DNA of 61,281 bases from Polyangiaceae bacterium (lineage in GTDB: Bacteria > Myxococcota_A > Polyangia > Polyangiales > Polyangiaceae), in the NCBI GenBank assembly GCA_025937785.1, contig JAICQQ010000023.1, forward strand, positions 1 through 61,281, written 5' to 3'. The notes beneath the pieces were generated by a model that saw only the letters and a list, made by a program, of their open reading frames with translations, was not told the DNA's origin and did no database searches. Shown one piece after another: positions 34,301-43,051 of this stretch. Made by a program: the position numbers and the translations under genes. How positions within the stretch are numbered: the first letter of the stretch is position 1; each line of letters begins with the position of its first letter.

Positions 34301-36674
34301 TTACCTGGAGCGCGGCGACGTCGTGCTGGCACTGGAACTCTTCGAACGCGAGCTCAGCCGCGCCGAGGGCGAGCATGCGAAGGCGCGTCTTGCCAGCCAG
34401 ATGGCGCGGCTCGCGCGCCATCGGCTGCACGACGAAGAGCGTGCAGAAGCGGCTGCCAAGCAGGCCCTCAGCTTCGACCCCACCGACCTGGAGGCCCTCG
34501 CGGTGCTGGGCGATCTAGCCTACGAACACGAGCGCTTCGTGGAAGCGAGCCGCTACTACGAGGCGATCGCCGGGCGCATCGACACGCTCCCGCCGGCAGA
34601 AGCCAAGCGCACGTTGCTGCGCAGCATCGAGGCGCTCGGCCGCACGGACCGCTGGCAGAAAGCTGCGGGCCTCCGCGAGCGTCTGCTCGCGCTCGCCGAC
34701 CGTGACGCCGAAACCAGCGAACGCTTGGCGCACCTCACGCTCGAGTTCGGCGACACGGCGAGCGCCCTGGCACAGTACCGCGCGCTCTTGACGCGCTTCG
34801 AGGGGGAGCTCTCGCCGGCACGGCGAGCCGAGGCCGAGTACCGCTACGGCGAAGCGTTGCACCGGTCGGGCGAGGCGCTGGCGGCGTTGGCCCGCTTCGA
34901 ACGCGCCAGCGAGCTCGACGCGAGTCAGGACCGCGCTTTGGCAGCCCAGGCGCGCGTCCACGCGGAGCTCGGCGACTGGCCAGCAGCCGTCGCCATCAAA
35001 CGCAAGCAACTCGCAACAGCCGACGCAGACGCGCGTTTTCAACTCTGGGCAGAGATCGGCGACATCGCCCACGAGCAGCTGAACGACCGCGCCCAGGCGG
35101 CCGAGAGTTATACACGCGCGCTGGAAACTCGGCCCGACGAACGCCGAGTGCTGACGCGACTGATGCAGCTCTATTCCGAGGAGCAACAGTGGGAGAACCT
35201 GGTCGGGGTGGTGGTAAGGATCGCAAATTACGTCGATGACGCCGCGCAGAAAGCCAAGTACCTGGAAACAGCGGCGGCAGTCATGCAGCAGCAGATCGGC
35301 GACGCCAGCCAAGCGCTCCAGTACTATGAACGCGCCTTCGCCCTCGCGCCGTCCCTGCGCGCGATCGATGAAGCGCTCGAAATCTATCGCGCCGACAGCG
35401 CGCACACCGAGATCGAACGGCTGCTGCGTCTGCGCCTCGAGCTCGCCACGAAGGACGGGGGCCAGGAGGGGAACAAGGCCGAGATGCTGAAGACGTTCAA
35501 CGCTCTGGCGGACTTGTACGAGCACGCTCTCGGCGACGTGGACAACGCCATCGACGCTCACGAAGCAGCGCAGACGCTCGACCCGACCAACGAGGCCCGC
35601 GCCGAGATACTGACCGAGCTGTATGGAACGGATCTGCTGCGTTACGCCGCGCGGGCAGTGAAGCTACACGGCGCGCTCATCGAAGCGAATCCAGAGCGTG
35701 CGGACTCCTATCGAGTGCTCAGGCGCGTCTATACCGCGACGGGCAACACTGACGCTTCGTGGTGCCTGTGCCAAACCCTGAGCGTGCTGGGTCTGTCGGA
35801 CGCTGACGAGCGGCGCTTCTACGCGCGCTCGAGGCTCGCCCAGGCCGCCCCCGTCCAGCGCGCGCTTTCAGACGAAGATTGGCTCGCAACGCTGCTTCAC
35901 CCGCTCGTCGACCCACTGCTCACCAGCGTATTCGCGTTGATCGAGCCGGCGGTGATCGAGAGCCGCGCAGAACCGCTCGAGGCGTTCGGTTACACGGAAG
36001 CTCACCGGGTCGCGGTCGACAGCCATTACGCAGCCTTGAGCCAGAGCTTGCATCACGCCGCGGGGGCACTCGGGGTGCCCTTGCCCCCGGTCTATGAGAA
36101 CACCAACGACCCGGGCGGTCTCTCGTTCTTGCACACCTTCGAACCCGCCGTGGTGCTCGGCAACGCTGCGTTGAACGCCGAGGTTCCGAGCCAGGCGGCG
36201 GCGTTCGTCGCGGCGCGCCACCTCACGTACCTACGACCGGGACTGTACCTGCGCCAGCTCGTCGGTACGGGCACGGGCCTGAAGAGCTGGCTGTTCGCCG
36301 CAATCCAGCTGACGGCCCCACAGTTCCCCGTGGCGCCCGAGCTCGAGGGTCCCATCAGCGAAGCACTCGCGGCGCTCCGCCAGTCGCTCCCGAGAACCGC
36401 GCGCGACCATCTGACCCGCGTGGTCGCGAAGATGCTGCAGTCAGGGGCTGCGCTCGATCTGAAGCGCTGGATCGCCGGCGTCGACTTGACCGCAGATCGC
36501 GCGGGCTTCTTGCTAGCGAACGATCTCGAGACGGGCGCAGCGATTTTGGAGGTGTCCGACGACTCGGCCAGCGCCGTCCCGAGCCGGGAACGCTATCGGC
36601 AGCTCGTGATCTGGAGCGTGAGCCCCGAGTACCTCGCGCTGCGGAGGTCTCTCGGCCTGGCCCTCGAGCAGTAG
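31353..36674 (+). CDS. Giant pseudokinase/TPR protein with degenerate C-terminal peptidase-like domain
   Basis: The 1773-residue protein has a small all-helical N-terminal domain (1-80, perhaps an effector-associated type). A protein kinase fold follows (95-365) with LGAGRIGSVY and Lys125. The HRDLKPEN loop reads HANLQLEN (217-224), losing the catalytic Asp and Lys, and DFG reads DAG (241-243), so it is probably inactive as a kinase. About 1100 residues of TPR-like helical pairs follow. The C-terminal part (about 1560-1773) has ARHLTYLRP (from 1621) and DLTADRAG (1711), resembling M48 peptidase motifs without the HExxH zinc site. It is likely a scaffold. No signal peptide or membrane segment is seen. 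ATG 31353 has GGAG about 8 bases upstream. Confidence 0.8.
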   Translation: MYLDILTGELERLFDLDELAALTENLLGFDPKQVGGTTHKGSFASVLTAYCVAEDAVEALCDAVLATKKGVDPRIHELRLQGVLPERPLEPGAELGPFTIVRPLGAGRIGSVYLARNGEAEVRLKVLSSAAARDKRNLHRCLTRSRLIGRFTHPGIARHVWAGGLGDRQVIAQEMVEGQTLGARLAFSGPLVFDQARPLLIAILRALEPLHDRGLAHANLQLENVIALGAGSTDSRIVLLDAGCERLRATRPAKGGPELFSTGGCPDTLSPEQIRGRAADARSDVYAFGAMLFQLLSGQPPFPGTDLEAALGHLGKAPPALSRVAPRGSVPLDVERFVLDLLAKDADDRPQSAGHVLELLGTLDRRDAHGNASKVDDATLTRSIEALLEEPTSVGLARDLERLVDLGGDPGRVADAFAMAADLLDATADEARAARGALFSRAAQLYQASPETLNAAERSYLAVLELTPDDDLVLAGLEEVRKRAGKHEELIEMLLQRNERTGDARERARTFAEIGRIYVRALNDREQALVAFTQAFVEEPLELAHTVELHDAAGSDRNAWEDVLRSLEETLRGSSLPTATESALRSKMAEWYQAVLGRPDLACACLERMLEKDPTNDAALESLSASYRRAQRWRELAEVLTRRADRATAPLARDLSTEAAEVLEHQLHDLGAARDLYERVFAQDPSHRRAADGLCRITERTEDYPALADVLRRRIEAHTGDERLKQLCRLAEVEDARLGDGEAAVKTYESVLALNPEHQEALRGLDQVLTRTGRHQELLEILEREVRLAPTPRQKIALQERVAELYEREFLDHERASLARETILEWDGSNRDALTRLLANYRALGRWEPLSALYERLLELTPDRAERVELALAWGQLLNDDLHAPERAASAYELVLDIAPNQAKALDALARLGEATGDRARSIDALLALADTAETPHDKARQLERAAKIFEKQKNLERAIEVYEQAVDVEPDNAALRKALRDAYLERGDVVLALELFERELSRAEGEHAKARLASQMARLARHRLHDEERAEAAAKQALSFDPTDLEALAVLGDLAYEHERFVEASRYYEAIAGRIDTLPPAEAKRTLLRSIEALGRTDRWQKAAGLRERLLALADRDAETSERLAHLTLEFGDTASALAQYRALLTRFEGELSPARRAEAEYRYGEALHRSGEALAALARFERASELDASQDRALAAQARVHAELGDWPAAVAIKRKQLATADADARFQLWAEIGDIAHEQLNDRAQAAESYTRALETRPDERRVLTRLMQLYSEEQQWENLVGVVVRIANYVDDAAQKAKYLETAAAVMQQQIGDASQALQYYERAFALAPSLRAIDEALEIYRADSAHTEIERLLRLRLELATKDGGQEGNKAEMLKTFNALADLYEHALGDVDNAIDAHEAAQTLDPTNEARAEILTELYGTDLLRYAARAVKLHGALIEANPERADSYRVLRRVYTATGNTDASWCLCQTLSVLGLSDADERRFYARSRLAQAAPVQRALSDEDWLATLLHPLVDPLLTSVFALIEPAVIESRAEPLEAFGYTEAHRVAVDSHYAALSQSLHHAAGALGVPLPPVYENTNDPGGLSFLHTFEPAVVLGNAALNAEVPSQAAAFVAARHLTYLRPGLYLRQLVGTGTGLKSWLFAAIQLTAPQFPVAPELEGPISEALAALRQSLPRTARDHLTRVVAKMLQSGAALDLKRWIAGVDLTADRAGFLLANDLETGAAILEVSDDSASAVPSRERYRQLVIWSVSPEYLALRRSLGLALEQ

Positions 36675-36753
36675 CGGCGGGCCGCCCAGCGCACGGCGTG
36701 CACGAGATACGTCGAGGCGGCCGATGCCGCGGGCGCAATCCGGGGAGCTTCGC

Positions 36754-37860
36754 TCACTTGTCCTTGGACTTACTGGGCTTCTTCGGGCGCAGCGAGGGCT
36801 TGGCTCTGCGCTCCCTGGTCGAACGCGCCGGGAGCGTGCTAGCGCCACCGTCGGAGGCGGGCAGGAAGCTGAGCTTCGCAATCTGGCCTGCCGCGCGCCA
36901 GCCGTAGAACCCATCCTCACCCTTCGCACGCTTGATTTTGGGGTCGAGATCGAAAAGACCTGGCACCTTCGAGTCGGGAGCACCGAACAGGCCGCGCGTC
37001 ATGTCGTTCTTGTTGGTGTAGGCTTCCTTGAACTTGAAGTTGACGCGTAGGTCGGCGACGCTGGTCCCGACGGGATCGCGCAGGCGCACCGAACCGTCCG
37101 ACTTCAGCTGAAAATCGGGGCCGTTCGCGGATAGCTCCTTCAGCTCGAGTTTGCCCTGAACGGCTTCGGCGGCGAGCGTCAGAGTACCGACGCGCAGCTT
37201 GGGGAGCGCGATGGTGTCCCGGATTTTGGCCTTGCCGTCGCCCACTTGCAGCGTGTCGATGGTGAGCGCGAGTTTGCCTTCGGAGTCTTCGAGCTTGCCC
37301 TCGGGCATGGAAAACTCGACGTGACCAGCAAGCACGCCTTCGAGCGGCAGCTCGATGATCTCTTCGAGCGGGGCGAGCCCCGCCACCGAGAGATCGGTGA
37401 TCTCCAGCACGAGCGCGCTCGCATCGCTGCTGCGCATGAAGTTGCCTTCGAGCCCGCCGTCTCCGATCTCGAGACCGAAGTCCACGGCAGTGGTCCCGAA
37501 GAGGAGCCGCAGCACGGAGATGCTCCCATACAGTGCGTCGACACTGAGCACGCGAGCCTTGGGCTTGGGTGCCGCGGGGTCATCGTTGGGTGCTGCGGGC
37601 GGCGGCGGGGTAATGAGACGCACGCCCTCAGCCTCCACGCCGAACAGCCAGTGCCCACTGACGTCGTCGATCTCGAGTTGCTTCGGGTTCGGGCCTGTCT
37701 GCCGGGCGTGAAACTCTGCGAGGATGCGGTGCTTCACGCGATCATAAGGGAACGTCAGCCGCGCGAACAGCACCAGGCAGACGACGTAGAAGAGCGGATA
37801 CGCCGCCCAACGCAGCCAGCGGCGTGCTCGCGGACCCAGATTCGGTATGCGCAGCTTCAT
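36754..37860 (-). CDS. gspN: Type II secretion system protein GspN
   Basis: This 368-residue protein has an N-terminal membrane anchor (about 16-36, WAAYPLFYVVCLVLFARLTF) and a periplasmic beta-rich body with repeated amphipathic strands, typical of GspN as found in deltaproteobacterial T2SS operons. The C-terminus is a Lys/Arg/Ser-rich tail (ending PSKSKDK). It is the last gene of the operon and overlaps gspM by 4 bp. The exact role of GspN in secretion is not well defined. It converges on the giant TPR gene with 79 bp between. Confidence 0.85.
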   Translation of the reverse strand: MKLRIPNLGPRARRWLRWAAYPLFYVVCLVLFARLTFPYDRVKHRILAEFHARQTGPNPKQLEIDDVSGHWLFGVEAEGVRLITPPPPAAPNDDPAAPKPKARVLSVDALYGSISVLRLLFGTTAVDFGLEIGDGGLEGNFMRSSDASALVLEITDLSVAGLAPLEEIIELPLEGVLAGHVEFSMPEGKLEDSEGKLALTIDTLQVGDGKAKIRDTIALPKLRVGTLTLAAEAVQGKLELKELSANGPDFQLKSDGSVRLRDPVGTSVADLRVNFKFKEAYTNKNDMTRGLFGAPDSKVPGLFDLDPKIKRAKGEDGFYGWRAAGQIAKLSFLPASDGGASTLPARSTRERRAKPSLRPKKPSKSKDK

Positions 37861-38474
37861 TCCGCTTCCTCCTCCGCCGCCGGCTCCGCCTCTTCGGCTT
37901 CGCCTTCGGCGGCGTCGCCGGCCGCAACTTCGGGTTTTTCTTCGGCCTTGCGGTCGAAGGCGCTGACGGTCAGCTGAACGTTGTACGAGTCAGGAGGAGT
38001 GGCCTTCTTGCGAATATTCATGCGGGAGATCGACACCGGATATCCGGAGGTCGCTACGCCTTGCATGAACTCCGCCAGTTTCAGCATTCCAACATCGCGC
38101 AGTGTGATTTTCGTCGAGCGCTCACTGAAGCGCTTGCCGTGGGGAACCTCCGCCTGATCCTGGGTCTCGGGGATCTCTATCTTGTGGCGTTGAGCGATCC
38201 CCGCCAGAAACCCCGCCAGCGGCGGGGTCGTTCGCTCGTAACGAGCATCCATTTTTACCTGCTCTTCGGCGCGTTTTTCGAGGACGCTTCGGCTCTGCTG
38301 CAGGGTCGCCATGGCTTCGCGCATGGATTCGTTCTCGCTCGAGATCGAACCCAGATACGCTGTCAGCCCCAACGGAATGACGAGGATCGCGAAAATGCCG
38401 AAGACCACCACGAACACGCCGAGCAGCCGCCGCTCGCGATCCTCCAGTTGGTTGATGCGATCTCGTAGGGTCAC
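37857..38474 (-). CDS. gspM: Type II secretion system protein GspM
   Basis: I take the GTG at 38474, which overlaps the gspL stop (GTGA), giving 205 aa. A short cytosolic N-terminus precedes one membrane helix (about 16-40, LLGVFVVVFGIFAILVIPLG). A coiled coil and a ferredoxin-like periplasmic domain follow. The C-terminal ~35 residues are Glu/Ala-rich. GspM pairs with GspL in the inner-membrane platform. An upstream in-frame extension lies inside gspL and is unlikely to be used. Confidence 0.85.
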   Translation of the reverse strand: MTLRDRINQLEDRERRLLGVFVVVFGIFAILVIPLGLTAYLGSISSENESMREAMATLQQSRSVLEKRAEEQVKMDARYERTTPPLAGFLAGIAQRHKIEIPETQDQAEVPHGKRFSERSTKITLRDVGMLKLAEFMQGVATSGYPVSISRMNIRKKATPPDSYNVQLTVSAFDRKAEEKPEVAAGDAAEGEAEEAEPAAEEEAE

Positions 38475-39949
38475 TCTGCCTCGCCTTCCGCGGCCTTCGC
38501 CGCCGGCTTCTTTTTCTTCGCCTTCGCGTCGCAGTTCACGTCGAACTCGAGCGAGTACTTCTGTCGGGTCTCGTTGACTACCTGGGTAATCTTGCCGATT
38601 TTGACCTCTTCGAAGCAATCGTGAGCGTCCAGAGCGCTCGATATCTCCTGAGCTTCGTCGGTGGAACCGACGATGCCGCGGATCTTCACCTTGTTTCGGG
38701 CGAGATCGAACTCCTCGATGTCGTGCTTCGTGTCCATGGGCACGGCTTTGGAGATCTCGTTGATGATGTCGAGGGCATCCATGGTGGGCATCGGGTCATC
38801 CGCTGCCTTTTTCTTCAGACGCTCGAGCTCGGAGAGTACTTCGTCGGGATCGAGCACCTCTTGACCGAACGCGGCACTCGTTTGCGCGGCCAAGTTTGCC
38901 TTCAGCGCCTCGTTCTCGCGCCCGAGCGAGACGCTCTCTGCCCAAGCAGAGAAGAAGAAGCTGATGGCAATGGCGCCGCCGAGTCCCGCGAGGATGGGCA
39001 GCTTCTCTTTGATGAAGCCATAGCCGCGCTGGTAGGCGAGGCCGCCTTGACGCAAGTTGAGATCGCGAGCACGCCCGCCGACGCCCAGGGCAAGACCGAT
39101 GGCCTTGGCGAAACGCGGCACGAGCACCGCCTGATCGGGAGTCAGCGAGTCGAAATGCAAGCTCGGCAGCGGCAGCACGGTGACACCTAGCTCGTAGGCC
39201 AGGTACTCGTCCGCGCCTTGCGCGGCAGCGCCGCCCCCCAATAGGTACGCCGCCTGCACACCGGTGCCGGCGGTCACTCCCCAGCGGGCCAGAGTTTGGC
39301 GCAGCGCCGCGGCCAGCGCTGGCGCCGTCTCGGGCAGCCCCTGAACGCCGCGGGAAATCGTACGAGCGAGCACCGCCTGCCCCTGCGACAAGAACACCAC
39401 CTCGGTCGTGGTAGCGCCGAGATCGATGAGCGCGATCGGGCCGGGACCTGCGAGTTCGGAGCATACATTGCAGAGGTTCGCCAGCGGCAGGGCGCCGCAA
39501 CTCACGCGATCGGGTTCGCGTCCCAGAGCCTCACGGCAGATGGCGATACTGGCGCGCACGTGTTCGGTGCGCGCAGCGGCTGTGAGGACGTGCAGGTGCT
39601 GCGAATTCGGGTCACGCGGCAGGACACGATGGTCATACGACAGCTCGTCGAGATCGATGGGAACCTGAGCTTCGAGCTCGAACGGCAGCACCTCCTCGAG
39701 CTGGCGCTGCGCAGTCAGCGGCAACTCGATGCGGTGAAAGAATGCCTGGTCGCCGGCTACCGCGGTGGCGATCGTCTCCGCTTCGTGCACGAGCGGACCG
39801 GCGCAAGCCTTCACCGCCTCGACGAGACTCGCGAAGTGTGCGCGGTCGACCTCGTACAGCGCCTGGAGCGTGGTCTTGCGATAACTGACCTCCAACTCGG
39901 CGACCCGAACGTGGCTGCTGCGAACGTCAATTCCGAGGTGTTTCGTCAT
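38471..39949 (-). CDS. gspL: Type II secretion system protein GspL (PilM-like cytosolic domain)
   Basis: The 492-residue protein has a cytosolic actin-like/PilM-like domain (start GIDVRSSHVRVAELE, phosphate-loop-like IALIDLGATTTEVVF), a membrane helix near residues 318-336 (ILAGLGGAIAISFFFSAWAE) and a periplasmic ferredoxin-like domain. The C-terminal end is Lys/Ala-rich. GspL recruits the GspE ATPase to the membrane and binds GspM. It lies 2 bp after gspK and overlaps gspM. Confidence 0.9.
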   Translation of the reverse strand: MTKHLGIDVRSSHVRVAELEVSYRKTTLQALYEVDRAHFASLVEAVKACAGPLVHEAETIATAVAGDQAFFHRIELPLTAQRQLEEVLPFELEAQVPIDLDELSYDHRVLPRDPNSQHLHVLTAAARTEHVRASIAICREALGREPDRVSCGALPLANLCNVCSELAGPGPIALIDLGATTTEVVFLSQGQAVLARTISRGVQGLPETAPALAAALRQTLARWGVTAGTGVQAAYLLGGGAAAQGADEYLAYELGVTVLPLPSLHFDSLTPDQAVLVPRFAKAIGLALGVGGRARDLNLRQGGLAYQRGYGFIKEKLPILAGLGGAIAISFFFSAWAESVSLGRENEALKANLAAQTSAAFGQEVLDPDEVLSELERLKKKAADDPMPTMDALDIINEISKAVPMDTKHDIEEFDLARNKVKIRGIVGSTDEAQEISSALDAHDCFEEVKIGKITQVVNETRQKYSLEFDVNCDAKAKKKKPAAKAAEGEAE

Positions 39950-39951
39950 CG

Positions 39952-41583
39952 CTAGTCAATCCTGAAGTACACGATATTACCACCTGGGCTCGGCTGAAAC
40001 GCGCTCGTGATGACGTTTTCACCGGCGCCCTGAGGCAGGTTGCCCGAAAGGGTCTGGGCAGCGTTCCGCAGCTCGTCAGCGGCGCTGCCGAGGCCGGCTG
40101 CTTCGGCCAGGTTGGCCACGGCGTCCAGCCGCCCCTGCGTCGGCATACCGGGGGGCGGCGCCGCTCGAAAGTCGACGACCGCGTGCACGCGAGTGCGCGT
40201 CTCGCGCTTTCCCGCTTTGACGTAGCCTGTCGCGTAGATGCTGAACACCTTGCTCTCGGTGGTGACCGCCGACTCCAGCGAGGCTTCCGACTTGAAGGTG
40301 GTGAAAGGTTCGAGCCCGGTAATCTCCGCCATCATCGCGAACATGCCTTTGCCCTTCAGCGCGTTGATGAAGTTCTTCGGCGACTTGAATGCAGGCACAC
40401 CGGGCATCAGGTTTCGCACCATGCCCACGCTGGTCAAAAACTTCACCGCCTGTTCGGGGTCGATACAGATCGGATGGTCGGGCGCGCCCATGCTATAGTC
40501 GCAAGCGAGCCCCCAGATCACGTCCGGGGTGGCGCTGTTTACGTTGATCGCGCTGCCCCCCCACACTGTCCAGTTGCGCTTGTCGGGGCGCTCCGGATCG
40601 GGGTCGACGAAGGTGTGCCAGAAGTCCTCCCCCACGCCTCGCACCATCCTGACCTCCTCGAGGCTGTCGAAGGGAGCATTCTTGCGGAAGTAGGGCGTTT
40701 CGAGCTGCTGGTAGAAGGTATCTTCGGGGCTCGTCTGCTGCGCCGTCTCGGATTGGGGGTTGCAGAAGTCGAGAGCGGCATCTTGATTCGGGTCGACCCA
40801 GTCGACCAGCGCCGCGCACAGCGTTTGTGGATCGTTGAGCTGTCCGTCCGCGTCTTCGCCCTCGTACAGCGGTGTGTACTGCGGCTGGCTGAGCAGCGTT
40901 ATCAGCCGCGAGGCCAGCTGCTGCACTCCCACCGAACCGCCTACGGAAGCCCGATTCACGTTCAGCTTCGAGTCCTCGTCGACGATGGTCACCTCGAAGC
41001 CGGCACCCTCGAAACCCAAGTTCTTTCCTTCGGCGAGGTTCACCATCGCGAGGGTCGTGAATTGGTCGCTGTTCTCCGCGTCGTTGAAGGCGCTCAGCAC
41101 CGGGCCCGCGTACTCCCAAACTTTGACCTGAGAAATGCCTTGAAGCAGGAATCCGATCGGCTTGCGAATGGTCGGCTCGGCTGCGATCAGCAGACGCGAG
41201 AGGTTGATGGCGCTGCGCGCGGCGTACTCGGCCTTGAGCGCGTCGCGAGCGGCGACGCTCGAACCTAGCTCCGCCGATGCTTCGGTCTGAAACTCCGTGA
41301 GCATTACGCTGAGCACCGTCAGCGCACCCAACACCATGATCAACGCGACCCCGCGCCTACTATTTCGGCGCCCAGGCTTCGGCCGTCGCGAGGCCCGGCT
41401 TGGTCCCGTTCCTCCCGAGGCCTCTCGCGGGCGCCGTGACCGTGGCTTTGGCCGTCGCGAGGCCCGGCTTGGTCCCGTTCCTCCCGAGGCCTCTCGCGGG
41501 CGCCGTGACCGTGGCTTTGGCCGTCGCGAGGCCCGGCTTGGGGGGCGGGGGGCCGAACCGGGAGCGGGGGGGGGCGGGGCCAT
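39952..41583 (-). CDS. gspK: Type II secretion minor pseudopilin GspK with a long repeat-built leader
   Basis: GspK (543 aa) caps the pseudopilus tip. The start ATG 41583 overlaps the gspJ stop by 1 bp (TAATG). The prepilin site is at G78/V79 (RRNSRRG then VALIMVLGALTVLSVMLTEF), so the leader is ~78 residues, not the usual 6-30. The leader is basic and contains a 23-residue repeat two and a half times (RASRRPKPRSRRPREASGGT and three more residues). No in-frame ATG, GTG or TTG lies between the repeats and the cleavage site. Like other GspK it lacks Glu at +5. The large insert domain includes DSLEEVRMVRGVG and SAINVNSATPDV. Confidence 0.9.
   Translation of the reverse strand: MAPPPPAPGSAPRPPSRASRRPKPRSRRPREASGGTGPSRASRRPKPRSRRPREASGGTGPSRASRRPKPGRRNSRRGVALIMVLGALTVLSVMLTEFQTEASAELGSSVAARDALKAEYAARSAINLSRLLIAAEPTIRKPIGFLLQGISQVKVWEYAGPVLSAFNDAENSDQFTTLAMVNLAEGKNLGFEGAGFEVTIVDEDSKLNVNRASVGGSVGVQQLASRLITLLSQPQYTPLYEGEDADGQLNDPQTLCAALVDWVDPNQDAALDFCNPQSETAQQTSPEDTFYQQLETPYFRKNAPFDSLEEVRMVRGVGEDFWHTFVDPDPERPDKRNWTVWGGSAINVNSATPDVIWGLACDYSMGAPDHPICIDPEQAVKFLTSVGMVRNLMPGVPAFKSPKNFINALKGKGMFAMMAEITGLEPFTTFKSEASLESAVTTESKVFSIYATGYVKAGKRETRTRVHAVVDFRAAPPPGMPTQGRLDAVANLAEAAGLGSAADELRNAAQTLSGNLPQGAGENVITSAFQPSPGGNIVYFRID
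41381..41540 (-). repeat. 69-bp tandem repeat inside gspK
   Basis: Two full 69-bp units begin at 41381 and 41450, and a partial third begins at 41519. The units look identical over most of their length, which implies recent duplication or active homogenisation. They encode the 23-residue basic repeat of the GspK leader. Confidence 0.9.
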
Positions 41584-42296
41584 TAGCCGGGCTCTCCTTG
41601 GGTGGCGAAGGTGAGCGGGCGCGGCATCTGGATGGGCACCTTCGTGACTAGGCGGATGGTCTCTTGGCCACCCCTTTCGCTCGTGCGGCGTCCACCGTTC
41701 AGCACCAGGATGATGCGCACCTGGAGCGGCAAGCGGTTCTCTTGAGCGATGGCGGACGTGGTGTCCCAGCGTTCTTCCCACAGACCCGTCATCGGATCGA
41801 GAAACTCGAGGTCGAACAGGTCGATATCTGTCGCGAGCACGTCCACGCGACCGCCTGTCTTTGGCTCCAGATCGAGCAAGGGGCTCACGCGGCGCGCGAG
41901 GTCGATGACGCCGTTTTCGTCGGGGTTCTGCGAACCGAAGTACGAGATCTCGGCCTGGTCCGACTCGTGCACGTCACGATCGAGGCGCCGGTAGGCAAAA
42001 CTGTTGAAGTCGAGGCGATCGGCGGGGGTGCCCTGCGTCGCGACGAACGCGGTCTGTTGGACCTTGAGCGATGGATCGATCGGTTCGTGACCGGAAAGGT
42101 ACGCACTCGACACCTCGCGCGCGATGCGCGCCAAGGCGATGCGTCCTTCACGGTAACGATCGCCGATTCGCTGAATGCCGTCGCGGCTCGCGCGCATGCC
42201 GCTGAACGCGCTGTAGATCAAGACCGAGATCATGGCCAAGACGGAGATGGCGATCATGAGCTCGACCAGGGTCACGGCCCGCGCGCTCGGTTTCAT
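41583..42296 (-). CDS. gspJ: Type II secretion minor pseudopilin GspJ
   Basis: The 237-residue pseudopilin has a 7-residue leader and prepilin peptidase site MKPSARA/VTLVELMIAIS, with Glu at +5 and Ala instead of Gly at -1. The hydrophobic helix is followed by a beta-rich globular domain (LDFNSFAYRRLD, DLFDLEFLDP). GspJ joins GspI and GspK in the pseudopilus tip. It overlaps gspI by 4 bp and gspK by 1 bp. Confidence 0.88.
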   Translation of the reverse strand: MKPSARAVTLVELMIAISVLAMISVLIYSAFSGMRASRDGIQRIGDRYREGRIALARIAREVSSAYLSGHEPIDPSLKVQQTAFVATQGTPADRLDFNSFAYRRLDRDVHESDQAEISYFGSQNPDENGVIDLARRVSPLLDLEPKTGGRVDVLATDIDLFDLEFLDPMTGLWEERWDTTSAIAQENRLPLQVRIILVLNGGRRTSERGGQETIRLVTKVPIQMPRPLTFATQGEPG

Positions 42297-43051
42297 GGCA
42301 AGCCCCCGCTCGCCGCGTTCGCGCCAAAGGCTGCGGCGGCTGCTGCGGCCGACGGGTCGTCGGGATCGATGTTCGGTTCGGGCGTCGTGTCGAGCAGCCC
42401 GCCCTCTTGAGGATCGGTCACGTACTGGGTCACCGAGAAGTCTTTGTCGTTCGTGCCCTCTTTCCAGTGCACGGTAACGGTGACCTTGCGGATGCTGGCC
42501 TCGAGCATCGGCTTGAGCTCGGGGTACACCAGGGTCATCACCATCGCGCCGATACCGGCGGCGCCATCCTCGCTACCGAGCGCCGCGAGCGAATTCAACG
42601 GATCTTGCCCAGGGAGCCCGCTGGGGTTCTCGAGGCCCTGCACCGCACTCAGTGCGCTCAGGTTTCCCCCGAGCTCCGCTGGGTCCACCGTCCCAGGGAC
42701 GTCGCCAAGCCCTGCGTCCGGATCCGCCCCCTCGCCCTCCGGCGGCACGAAGCTGCCGGGTTGAGGCAGCTCGATCTTTTCGACCCTCCAGCTGCAGGTG
42801 TACTCGGAATCGTCGTCCTCACAGCATTTGCCGGAGTCATTCTGGTCGATGAGCGGGTAGCCGTCGGTCATCAGCTCCAGCTCGGTTTCCGTCATCTTGC
42901 AGCGGGCGAGGAAGACGGCGTGCGTGAGCTTCTCGGAATGCACGGCGCTCGCGAACATACCGGTCTGCGAGCTCAGTATCACGGTCAGCCCGAGACCCAG
43001 GATCGAGATGGCTACGAGCACTTCGAGCAGGGTGAAGCCGCGGCGAGTCAC
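42293..43051 (-). CDS. gspI: Type II secretion minor pseudopilin GspI
   Basis: This 252-residue pseudopilin has leader MTRRG and mature start FTLLEVLVAISILGLGL, the canonical prepilin signature with Glu at +5. It is about twice the usual GspI length. The extra length is a Gly/Pro/Asp-rich insertion (about 100-155) and an Ala-rich C-terminal tail. Cys pairs (KCCEDD, TCSW) may form a disulfide. GspI nucleates the tip complex with GspJ and GspK. It overlaps both neighbours by 4 bp. Confidence 0.88.
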   Translation of the reverse strand: MTRRGFTLLEVLVAISILGLGLTVILSSQTGMFASAVHSEKLTHAVFLARCKMTETELELMTDGYPLIDQNDSGKCCEDDDSEYTCSWRVEKIELPQPGSFVPPEGEGADPDAGLGDVPGTVDPAELGGNLSALSAVQGLENPSGLPGQDPLNSLAALGSEDGAAGIGAMVMTLVYPELKPMLEASIRKVTVTVHWKEGTNDKDFSVTQYVTDPQEGGLLDTTPEPNIDPDDPSAAAAAAAFGANAASGGLP

